Of a stretch of DNA of 10,425 bases, positions 1 through 6,259 are shown in pieces. The DNA lies in assembly GCA_963632245.1 (NCBI GenBank), contig CAVGTF010000084.1, positions 1 through 10,425 on the forward strand, in the 5' to 3' direction. The notes beneath the pieces were generated by a model. It did no database searches, was not told where the DNA came from, and worked only from the letters and a program-made list of their open reading frames with translations. The stretch is from UBA1724 sp963632245. GTDB taxonomy: Bacteria > Verrucomicrobiota > Lentisphaeria > Oligosphaerales > Oligosphaeraceae. The stretch's first letter is position 1. Every line of letters starts with the position of its first letter. A program made the translations under genes and the position numbers.

Positions 1-1
1 G

Positions 2-604
2 GAAAACCTCCCCCGCCAGGACGACGCGCCCGCCACGGACGCCCCGGTGACGCCCGTCGCACCGCCGGTACAGGTGCAGGGTCCCGTGCTGACGCTGGAG
101 ACGAAGGAGCCCACCTTCGGCGACCTGCTGTTGCGCTACCGCATGGACGCAGAGCTGTCGATGGAGAGCGCCTCGGAGAAGGCTCATGTCGCGGTGAATG
201 TGATCCGTGCCCTGGAGAATGACGACATTGAGGGTGCGGGCGTGCATCCGCACTACTGCATGGCGAACATCGAGCGTCTCTGCCTGGCATACGGCCAGAC
301 GCCGGAAAATGTGGAGCATCTCCTGGAGCTCTTCGGACAGCAGTTGCAGCTTTTGGAGAACCGGATTGGCTTCCAGAGCACCCGGAGCCTCTCGGATTGC
401 CTGGAGGAGAACAACTCGTCACCCATGCGGCGGCCCTCCGCAGTCCTCATCTCCGCGCTCATCGTGCTGCTCCTCCTCCTGGTCGCCGGCGGATACATCT
501 ACAAGCGCTTGCAGCAGAAGAATCTGCAATCACAGATCCAGCTGGATTTGCCGGCGCTATTGCCCACTCCCGCACTCTCTCCGGATCCCCTTCCACTCCC
601 CTAG
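2..604 (+). CDS. RodZ-like helix-turn-helix protein with one membrane segment (5' end outside window)
   Basis: The reading frame is open from the left edge of the window, so the N-terminus is probably missing; a GTG at 47 is only an internal candidate start. Counted from that GTG, residues about 23-97 form a RodZ/HTH_25-type helix-turn-helix region: TFGDLLLRYR, an S-M-E-S-A-S-E-K-A segment, VIRALENDD, then a helix ending in ENVEHLLELF. A coil follows (QQLQLLENRIGF), then arginines (MRRPS) and a hydrophobic segment at about 131-152 rich in Leu/Val/Ile. Only about 35 residues follow it, ending in a Pro/Leu-rich tail. In known RodZ proteins the HTH domain is cytoplasmic, binds MreB and helps cell-wall elongation, and a large periplasmic domain follows the membrane helix. 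That domain is absent here, so this may be a reduced RodZ or another membrane-anchored HTH protein. The stop TAG at 602-604 lies 13 bases before the next gene, which suggests co-transcription and translational coupling. Confidence 0.75.
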   Translation, partial: ENLPRQDDAPATDAPVTPVAPPVQVQGPVLTLETKEPTFGDLLLRYRMDAELSMESASEKAHVAVNVIRALENDDIEGAGVHPHYCMANIERLCLAYGQTPENVEHLLELFGQQLQLLENRIGFQSTRSLSDCLEENNSSPMRRPSAVLISALIVLLLLLVAGGYIYKRLQQKNLQSQIQLDLPALLPTPALSPDPLPLP

Positions 605-617
605 GTCCCCAACGCCC

Positions 618-2384
618 ATGCCCTCTCCCTCCTACCAGCCCATTCCCCTCCCCGCCGCCCCCGCCGGGAACGACGAGGAGCTCGCCCGCCTCCGGGAAGA
701 GCGAAACCAGGCGGCACTGACTCTCCAGCGGATCATGGAAGAGCACGGCGTATCCGGCCAAATCACCGCCGTGACCACCTCGCACAGACTGGCGCGCTTC
801 GAGATCACCCTGGCTCCCGGCGCATACCTCGCACAGCTGGGCGCCTTGTCCGAGGAGTGCAAACGGGCCCTTCGGCGCCCCCGCCCCCTCCGGATGCTCC
901 TGCCGATCCCGGGACGGGACTGTGCCGGCGTGGAAGTCCCCTTCTCCACCCAGAAGGCCCCCGCCCCCGAGCAGCTCTTCGTCGATCCCGCCTGGCAGAC
1001 CCACGACGGCATTCTCCTGCCGCTTTTGCTGGGGGAAAGCGTGGAGGGCCTCCGGATCCTGGACCTCGCCACCTCCGGAAACATCCTGATCGCCGGATAT
1101 GACGGTGCCGGAAAATCCACGCTGCTCCAGCAATTCCTGCTGTCACTGATCCTGATCCAGGATTCCGCCGATACCCGTGTGCTCCTCTTCGACCGCAATG
1201 GCGAGACCTTCCGGGACTTTGCAAAGGTCCCGCACCTGGCATTGCCCGTCCAGAAGACCGCCGATGCCGGCGTGGCGTTGCTGGAGTGGTCGTTGCAAGA
1301 GACCAACCGCCGCCGTCGCCTCCTGGCCGCCGCCGGATGCCACCGCCTGGAGGAATACTCCCCCGCCGAAGGCCAAGAGAAGCTCCCGCGCTATCTCCTA
1401 CTCTTCGACGAAATCGGCACCCTCATGGATCAGCGGCACCAGCAGAAGACCCTGGAACTCCTCCAGGGACTGGCCGACTCCGCCGCCACCGGAATCCATC
1501 TGGCCGCCACCACCTCCACACTTCCCCAGGATCCCGTCCTGAACTGCTTCCCCACCAGAATCTGGGGATTCCTTCCCCAGGAAAAGTCCGCCGCCACACA
1601 ACCCGCCGAGGAGAATGACGCGCAGGACGAGGATGCCCAGGAAGAAGAGGGTAACATCCCCGATACCACCTTCCTCATGGAAGACGGAGACTTCCTTTTG
1701 TGCTCCGGAGAGGAGCGACTCCGCTTCCAGAGCGCCGGCATCACCCCCGAATTCCGCAGTGCCATCTGCCAGGCCGCCCAGGAACGCGCGACCCGCCGAA
1801 ACGACCCCGCACCCATGCTCTTCCTACAGCGACTCCAGGAAAGCCAAAAGGCGCTCCAGGAGGCAACCCACGACAAGGAAATGCCACAGTTGCACTTTAC
1901 CGAACCCACCGCCAACGACGCCCTCCGCGCCGTCTTGGCAGCCGACCAAGCCACCCCGCAAATTGTCGCCGAGGCCCTGGGAGTCTCTTCCGAGCGCGCC
2001 ACCAATCTCCTGGACGAGCTCACCTTCCACGAATACCTCTCCACTCCCGACGCCACCGGCACCCGGCAGATCCAGCGCGAGAAGATCCCGGGCGAATTCC
2101 TGGGCAAGGCGGAGGCCACCCGCAAGACCCTGGAGTCCCTGCTGGCGGAATTGGAGGAGAAGATCAAGCAGGGTGATCCGGACAGTCGGACGGTAGCCGA
2201 ATACAACAAGGGCGTCCATGCCATTGGCAAGAAGATCGTGGAGGAGGCGGCGGAGGTCTGGATGGCCGCCGAATACGAGAATCCCGACAATGTCTCTTTG
2301 GAGATCAGCCAGCTCCTCTACCACCTGATGGTCCTCATGCTCCGCAAGAAGATCACCCTGGAGGACATCTACAAGAAGCTTTAA
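618..2384 (+). CDS. Soluble FtsK/SpoIIIE-like ATPase fused in frame to HisE (phosphoribosyl-ATP pyrophosphohydrolase)
   Basis: This 588-residue protein starts at the first ATG after the upstream stop; AGGT at 603-606 is a weak ribosome binding site. Residues 1-30 are a Pro/Ser-rich linker. Residues about 40-115 resemble the FtsK alpha region (RFEITLAPGAYLAQL; LLPIPGRDCAGVEVP). The motor has Walker A GYDGAGKST (160-168), LLFDRN, a VPHLALPVQKTADAG stretch and Walker B YLLLFDEIG (D264/E265). It then has TGIHLAATTSTLP and FPTRIWG. An acidic insertion (about 328-345) precedes GDFLLCSGEERLRFQ. Residues about 432-486 look like the FtsK gamma winged helix (VAEALGVSSERATNLLDEL). Residues about 503-588 are a HisE domain. 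FtsK family motors move DNA at the division site, usually from an N-terminal membrane domain; none is present here. The family's ATQRP segment is replaced by ATTST, so motor activity is uncertain. hisG lies 31 bases downstream, which supports a working HisE domain. No stop or ATG/GTG separates the two parts. Confidence 0.85.
   Translation: MPSPSYQPIPLPAAPAGNDEELARLREERNQAALTLQRIMEEHGVSGQITAVTTSHRLARFEITLAPGAYLAQLGALSEECKRALRRPRPLRMLLPIPGRDCAGVEVPFSTQKAPAPEQLFVDPAWQTHDGILLPLLLGESVEGLRILDLATSGNILIAGYDGAGKSTLLQQFLLSLILIQDSADTRVLLFDRNGETFRDFAKVPHLALPVQKTADAGVALLEWSLQETNRRRRLLAAAGCHRLEEYSPAEGQEKLPRYLLLFDEIGTLMDQRHQQKTLELLQGLADSAATGIHLAATTSTLPQDPVLNCFPTRIWGFLPQEKSAATQPAEENDAQDEDAQEEEGNIPDTTFLMEDGDFLLCSGEERLRFQSAGITPEFRSAICQAAQERATRRNDPAPMLFLQRLQESQKALQEATHDKEMPQLHFTEPTANDALRAVLAADQATPQIVAEALGVSSERATNLLDELTFHEYLSTPDATGTRQIQREKIPGEFLGKAEATRKTLESLLAELEEKIKQGDPDSRTVAEYNKGVHAIGKKIVEEAAEVWMAAEYENPDNVSLEISQLLYHLMVLMLRKKITLEDIYKKL
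2124..2384 (+). other. hisE: HisE domain at the C-terminus of the FtsK-like protein
   Basis: This segment codes for a full-length HisE domain of about 86 residues. HisE hydrolyses phosphoribosyl-ATP to phosphoribosyl-AMP, the second step of histidine synthesis, and belongs to the MazG-like all-alpha pyrophosphohydrolases. Visible signatures are KTLESLLAEL, GVHAIGKKIVEEAAEVWMAA with its metal-binding glutamates, LEISQLLYH, and the ending ITLEDIYKKL. From memory, Mycobacterium tuberculosis HisE (93 residues) aligns almost end to end without gaps, including EISQLLY where many HisE proteins have an Asp-containing EAADLLYH. A separate protein could be made only from a rare start such as CTG at 2130 (GGAGG lies at 2111-2115, 14 bases upstream) or TTG at 2151. 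No ATG or GTG is available, so an in-frame fusion is the simpler reading. Confidence 0.88.
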
Positions 2385-2415
2385 AGAAACCTCACCCGAA
2401 TCCCCCTTTCCTACC

Positions 2416-3264
2416 ATGCTCAGAATTGCACTGCCCAACAAGGGCGCCCTCTCCGAAGACGCCGTCTCCCTCATCAAGGAGGCCGGATACAAGGCCCGCC
2501 GCGAAAACAAGGAGCTCTCCGTCGTTGACTCCACTAACGACGTGGAATTCCTCTTCCTGCGCCCCCGCGACATCGCAGTCTATGTCTCCGGCGGCATTGT
2601 GGACGCCGGCATCACCGGACGGGACCTTCTGGCGGACTCCCGCTCCCAGGCGAAGGAACTCCTCCCCCTGGGCTTCGGAAAATCCCGCTTCTGCTACGCG
2701 GTCCCCAACGGCAGCCCCATCACCGAAATCAAGCAGCTCGATGGCTTGCGCATCGCCACCAGCTACCCAAATATCGTCAAGGACCACACCGCCAGCCTGG
2801 GCATGAAGTGCTCTGTCGTGAAGTTGGATGGCGCGGTGGAGATCTCTGTGCGCCTGGGCGTGGCTGACGCCATCGCCGATGTGGTCGAGAGCGGCACCAC
2901 CATGCGTCAGGCCGGGCTCCATCCCATCGACGAGCCCGTCATGCACTCCGAGGCACTGGTCATCGGACACCCCGGCGCCGCCGAAAATCCCCAGATCAAT
3001 GCGCTTTTGAAGCGCATCCAGGGAATCCTCACCGCCCGCGCCTACGTGGTAGTGGACTACAATGTCCCAAAGGATGCCCTGGAGGCCGCCTGCGCCGTCA
3101 CCCCCGGCGTGGAATCCCCCACCGTCACGCCCCTCTCCAAAGAGGGATGGTACGCCGTCAAATCCATGGTGAAGCGCAGCGAGCTCAACAGCGTCATTGA
3201 CCGTCTGGAAGCGGCCGGCGCCAGCGGCATCATCGTCTCCGCCATCTGCACCTGCCGACTCTAA
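2416..3264 (+). CDS. hisG: ATP phosphoribosyltransferase, long form
   Basis: HisG joins ATP and PRPP to form phosphoribosyl-ATP, the first and feedback-controlled step of histidine synthesis in the cytoplasm. The 282-residue length fits the long form (HisG_L), which has a C-terminal regulatory domain (about 210-282) and does not need HisZ. The N-terminus MLRIALPNKGALSEDA is a typical HisG start. NDVEFLFLRPRDIAVYV and DAGITGRDLL (63-72) are family signatures. The PRPP-binding segment is VADAIADVVESGTTM (149-163). The C-terminal domain holds ALEAACAVTPGVESPTV and ends GIIVSAICTCRL. Overall it looks close to actinobacterial HisG, as does the HisE domain just upstream. The leader (2385-2415) is pyrimidine-rich and has no Shine-Dalgarno sequence; co-transcription with the FtsK-HisE gene is likely. 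Feedback inhibition by histidine is expected from the domain content but not shown here. Confidence 0.96.
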   Translation: MLRIALPNKGALSEDAVSLIKEAGYKARRENKELSVVDSTNDVEFLFLRPRDIAVYVSGGIVDAGITGRDLLADSRSQAKELLPLGFGKSRFCYAVPNGSPITEIKQLDGLRIATSYPNIVKDHTASLGMKCSVVKLDGAVEISVRLGVADAIADVVESGTTMRQAGLHPIDEPVMHSEALVIGHPGAAENPQINALLKRIQGILTARAYVVVDYNVPKDALEAACAVTPGVESPTVTPLSKEGWYAVKSMVKRSELNSVIDRLEAAGASGIIVSAICTCRL

Positions 3265-3292
3265 AAACAAATTCCCCCCCCAAACGCCTCCC

Positions 3293-3300
3293 TGTATACT
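3293..3300 (+). promoter_or_regulatory. Possible -10 element ahead of the PaaK-family gene
   Basis: TGTATACT stands out in a C-rich 70-base gap; TATACT matches five of six bases of the sigma-70 -10 consensus. The hexamer 17 bases upstream (around 3272-3277, TTCCCC) is a poor -35. The predicted start of transcription would be near 3307, leaving a leader of about 28 bases. This is the best promoter candidate in the gap but it rests on one short match. Confidence 0.3.
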
Positions 3301-3308
3301 CCCGCCCG

Positions 3309-3324
3309 CCCTCCTGCGAGGGAG
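3309..3324 (+). promoter_or_regulatory. Shine-Dalgarno of the PaaK gene, partly inside a small hairpin
   Basis: GAGGGAG at 3318-3324 lies 10 bases before the ATG at 3335 and decides that start over upstream in-frame codons. CCCTC (3309-3313) can pair with GAGGG (3318-3322) across a 4-base loop CTGC, which would hide most of the ribosome binding site. Whether this hairpin matters in the cell is unknown. Confidence 0.5.
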
Positions 3325-3334
3325 CCCGACTGCC

Positions 3335-4630
3335 ATGTGCGACCATTGCGACCATAAGACCAGCGAATACTGGAATCCGAAATACGAGACCATGTCCCGG
3401 GACGAGTTGACCGACCTGCAGAACCGCAGGCTGGTCTCCCAAGTCCATCGGGCCTACGAGAAGAGCGAGTATTTCCACAAGAAGCTGGATGCCCACGGCG
3501 TGCATCCCGATGACATCCACGGCTTGGAGGACCTCCCGAAGCTGCCCTTCATGACCAAGGACGACTTCCGCCAGAACTACCCCCTCGGAATGTGCCTCTC
3601 TCCCCGCGAGGAACTCCGGGAATTCCACATGTCCAGCGGCTCCACCGGCATCCCCGTGGTCATGCCATACACCCAGGCCGACCTGGAACAGTGGGGCGAA
3701 TGCATGGCGCGCTGCTACCGCATGGCGGGACTCTATCCCGGTGACGGCATCCAGATCACCCCCACCTTCGGGCTCTTCAACGGCGGTTTCGGCTTCTACC
3801 ACGGCGCACGCACCGCGAACCTCTTCACCATCCCCACCTCCAGCGGCAATACCCCGCGGCAGATCCAGTTGCTCCACGACTTCAAGGCGAAGGGCATTGG
3901 CTGCGTGGTCTCCTACATGGCGCGCATCATCGAGGTGGCCGACAAGATGAACGTGGATTTCCCCGACCTGAAGATCGGCATCTTCGGCTCCGAGACCTTC
4001 TCCGATGAAATGCGCCGGAAGATCGAGAAGCGCGCCGAACTTCAGGCCTTCGATATCTACGGCATGACCGAGACCGGCGGCGTGGGAACCACCGGCATGG
4101 ACTGCCAGGCGCACTGCGGAATCCACGTCTGGGAAGACCAGTACATCACCGAAATCGTCGACCCCGAGACCGGAAAGCCCCTTCCCGACGGCGAATATGG
4201 CGATGTGGTCTTCACCGCCCTCACCCGCGAGGCACTCCCCGTCTTCCGCTTCCGCACCCGCGACATCTCCCGCATCGTCTCCCGAAAGCCCTGCGCCTGC
4301 GGACGCACCAGCCTGCGGCTGGACCGCATCACCGGACGACTGGACGACATGCTCATCATCAAGGGCGTCAACTTCTTCCCGCGGCAGGTGGAGCAGGCGC
4401 TCCTAGAGATCCCCGGCGTCCTCCCCGAATACCAGATCATCCTGGAAGAGCACGACGGCATCACCGACATCCGCATCAATGTGGAGGCCCAGGAGGGCGT
4501 CACCGGCTTCACGGTCGCCAAGCACCTGAAGGAGCGCCTGGGATTCTCTCCCAAGGGCGATGTCTTCGCCCCCGGCACTCTCCCACGCTCCGAAGGAAAG
4601 GCCAAGCGCGTCGTCCGCGTCCAGAAATAA
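3335..4630 (+). CDS. paaK: Phenylacetate-CoA ligase (PaaK) family adenylate-forming enzyme
   Basis: This 431-residue protein has the usual PaaK length. Enzymes of this family activate a carboxylic acid with ATP and transfer it to coenzyme A; in anaerobes they often handle phenylacetate, indoleacetate or related aryl acids. Motifs seen are the P-loop MSSGSTGIP (99-107), the A5-like YGMTETGG (242-249), FRFRTRDI (305-311), GRLDDMLIIKGVNFFP (334-349), and the C-terminal lysine region PRSEGKAKRV (417-426). The N-terminus MCDHCDHK is unusual, and further cysteines occur at 257-261 (CQAHC) and 320-322 (CAC), so a structural metal site is possible. The start is set by the ribosome binding site at 3318-3324. 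No other phenylacetate genes are nearby and the neighbours are hisG and an M18 peptidase, so the substrate cannot be read from context. Confidence 0.9.
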   Translation: MCDHCDHKTSEYWNPKYETMSRDELTDLQNRRLVSQVHRAYEKSEYFHKKLDAHGVHPDDIHGLEDLPKLPFMTKDDFRQNYPLGMCLSPREELREFHMSSGSTGIPVVMPYTQADLEQWGECMARCYRMAGLYPGDGIQITPTFGLFNGGFGFYHGARTANLFTIPTSSGNTPRQIQLLHDFKAKGIGCVVSYMARIIEVADKMNVDFPDLKIGIFGSETFSDEMRRKIEKRAELQAFDIYGMTETGGVGTTGMDCQAHCGIHVWEDQYITEIVDPETGKPLPDGEYGDVVFTALTREALPVFRFRTRDISRIVSRKPCACGRTSLRLDRITGRLDDMLIIKGVNFFPRQVEQALLEIPGVLPEYQIILEEHDGITDIRINVEAQEGVTGFTVAKHLKERLGFSPKGDVFAPGTLPRSEGKAKRVVRVQK

Positions 4631-4666
4631 CCGACACACTCTTTCGTCTTCCCGATTCAATAACGC

Positions 4667-4676
4667 AAGGAAGGAA
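4667..4676 (+). promoter_or_regulatory. Strong Shine-Dalgarno of the M18 aminopeptidase gene
   Basis: AAGGAAGGAA lies 11 bases before the ATG at 4688 and contains two overlapping AGGA cores. It is among the clearest ribosome binding sites in a window where most starts have none, and it supports the chosen start. Confidence 0.7.
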
Positions 4677-4687
4677 TCCACACTACC

Positions 4688-6139
4688 ATGACCGAAAAGA
4701 AGGAAAAGAAGGAAAAGTCCCCCAAGACCAACCTGTGGAAGCGGGAGCCCGGCTGGGACAAGCTCGCCGATGGCGAGGAGCAGATCCTGGAGGGATACTG
4801 CGCCGACTACATCGATTTCATCTCCACCACCAAGACCGAGCGCCGCGTCCACGACCAGCTCCTGGAACTGGCCAAGAAGCGCGGTTTCCGCGATCTGGAT
4901 GCCCTGGGCCACGACAAGAAGGCGTCTCTCAAGCCCGGTGATGGCGTCTACCGTTCCATGGACGGAAAGACCCTCCTTCTGGCGCGCATCGGCGAAGAGT
5001 CCCTGGAGAATGGCCTGAATCTGGTGGGCGGACACGCCGACTGCCCCCGCCTGGACCTGAAGCCCTATCCCCTCTACCAGGATGAAGAGCTGGTCCTCCT
5101 CGACACACACTACTACGGTGGCATCAAGCACTACCAGTGGCTCACCCTCCCCTTGGCACTCTACGGCGTCATCATCCGCCGCGACGGCACCAAGGTGGAT
5201 GTGGCCATCGGCGATGGCCCCGATGACCCCGTCTTCTGCATCACTGATATCCTCCCTCACCTGGACGTGGACCAGTCCAAGCAGACCATGCGCGATGGCG
5301 TCCGCGGCGAGCGCCTCAATGTGGTCTTCGGCTCCCGTCCCGTGGACAAGGCGCACGACGACAAGGATGTGCCCTGCAAGGCGAAGCTGAATATCCTCCG
5401 CTTGCTCAAGGAGCTCTACGGCATTGAGGAAGAGGACTTCGCCAGCGCCGAGCTGGAGGTGGTCCCCGCCGGCCGCGCCCGCGAGCTGGGCCTGGACCGC
5501 TCCATGATCCTGGGTTACGGACAGGACGACCGCGTCTGCTCCTACGCCGCCGCACGCGCAGTCCTCGATTTCCCCGGCGTCCCCAAGCGCACCCTGGGCG
5601 CTCTCATCGTGGACAAGGAAGAGATCGGCTCCTACGGCCGCACCGGAATGGACTCCACCTTCCTGCCCAACTCCGTGGCCGAACTGGTGGCCGTCTGCGA
5701 CAAGACCTACAGCGACCTGACTGTCCGCCGCGCCCTGGAGCACACCAAGATGCTCTCCGCAGACGTGGGCACCCTGGCCGATCCCGACTACAAGGGCGTC
5801 AACTCCAACGGCAACATGGGCCGCCTCAACTGCGGCCTGCAGGTCAACAAATACGACGGCCACGGCGGCAAGGGCGGCGCCTCCGACGCCAGCGCCGAAT
5901 ACATGGCGCAGGTCCGCAAGGTCTTCAACGACAACGGTGTCCTCTGGCAGATGTGCGAGCTGGGCATGCCCGATGTGGGCGGCGGCGGCACCATCGCCCT
6001 CTATATGGCGCGCTTCGGCATCCAGGTGGTCGACTGCGGCGTGGGACTGCTCTGCATGCACGCGCCCTGGGAGATCGCCGGAAAGATCGACGTCTACATG
6101 GCATACAAGGGCTACATGGCCTTCTTGGCTATGGCATAA
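4688..6139 (+). CDS. M18 family zinc aminopeptidase (aspartyl aminopeptidase/aminopeptidase I type)
   Basis: M18 peptidases are cytoplasmic enzymes with two metal ions that remove N-terminal residues, often acidic or hydrophobic ones, from peptides; they usually form dodecamers. The 483-residue length fits the bacterial aminopeptidase I-like group, slightly longer than aspartyl aminopeptidases of about 430. Expected metal and catalytic residues are present: H116 in GGHADCPRLDLK, D280/D281 in GYGQDDRVCSY, E311-E312 in VDKEEIGSYG, D359 in MLSADVGT, and H458 in CMHAPWEI. Further family signatures are HYYGGIKHYQW (141-151) and KYDGHGGKGGASD (388-400). The N-terminus is a lysine/glutamate-rich tail (MTEKKEKKEKSPK) encoded by a short purine repeat and is probably disordered. 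The start has a strong Shine-Dalgarno. The gene may be co-transcribed with paaK (57-base gap). A long inverted repeat follows its stop. Confidence 0.95.
   Translation: MTEKKEKKEKSPKTNLWKREPGWDKLADGEEQILEGYCADYIDFISTTKTERRVHDQLLELAKKRGFRDLDALGHDKKASLKPGDGVYRSMDGKTLLLARIGEESLENGLNLVGGHADCPRLDLKPYPLYQDEELVLLDTHYYGGIKHYQWLTLPLALYGVIIRRDGTKVDVAIGDGPDDPVFCITDILPHLDVDQSKQTMRDGVRGERLNVVFGSRPVDKAHDDKDVPCKAKLNILRLLKELYGIEEEDFASAELEVVPAGRARELGLDRSMILGYGQDDRVCSYAAARAVLDFPGVPKRTLGALIVDKEEIGSYGRTGMDSTFLPNSVAELVAVCDKTYSDLTVRRALEHTKMLSADVGTLADPDYKGVNSNGNMGRLNCGLQVNKYDGHGGKGGASDASAEYMAQVRKVFNDNGVLWQMCELGMPDVGGGGTIALYMARFGIQVVDCGVGLLCMHAPWEIAGKIDVYMAYKGYMAFLAMA
4694..4717 (+). repeat. Short purine tandem repeat at the start of the M18 gene
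   Basis: The 9-base unit GAAAAGAAG occurs twice in a row and then partly a third time. It encodes the E-K-K part of the charged N-terminal tail. It is in frame, so slippage by whole units would only change tail length. Confidence 0.7.
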
Positions 6140-6145
6140 CCCCCC

Positions 6146-6167
6146 GGCGCCTTTCCCCACAAGCGCC
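6146..6167 (+). other. Small hairpin just after the M18 stop codon
   Basis: GGCGC (6146-6150) can pair with GCGCC (6163-6167) around a 12-base loop. It lies between the M18 stop and the larger inverted repeat at 6169-6235 and may be part of one termination or processing region. Confidence 0.4.
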
Positions 6168-6168
6168 C

Positions 6169-6239
6169 CGGAGACCGTCCGCGAAGGACGCGGAATTTTC
6201 CATTTACCGCCTGCATTTTCTCCGGGCGGTCTCCGTTTT
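6169..6239 (+). terminator. Long inverted repeat, possible terminator or leader structure
   Basis: CGGAGACCGTCC (6169-6180) pairs with GGGCGGTCTCCG (6224-6235) over 12 base pairs with one G-T wobble, directly followed by TTTT (6236-6239) and more pyrimidines. The 43-base loop is unusually long for an intrinsic terminator. Inside it, a competing hairpin CGTCC-GCGAA-GGACG (6176-6190) shares bases with the 5' arm, so two folds exclude one another. It may end the M18 transcript or control the downstream gene. Confidence 0.5.
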
Positions 6240-6259
6240 CCCCTCCAACCCCCAACCAC

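Noticed and set aside
207..617. Upstream extension of the FtsK-HisE frame overlapping the RodZ-like gene
   Set aside because: Its translation (Arg/Ser/Trp-rich) is out of frame with the clear HTH and membrane protein and shows no domain; the ATG at 618 after the upstream stop is the sensible start.
2392..3393. A 333-residue minus-strand open frame covering hisG
   Set aside because: It is an antisense shadow of hisG, which is conserved over its full length.
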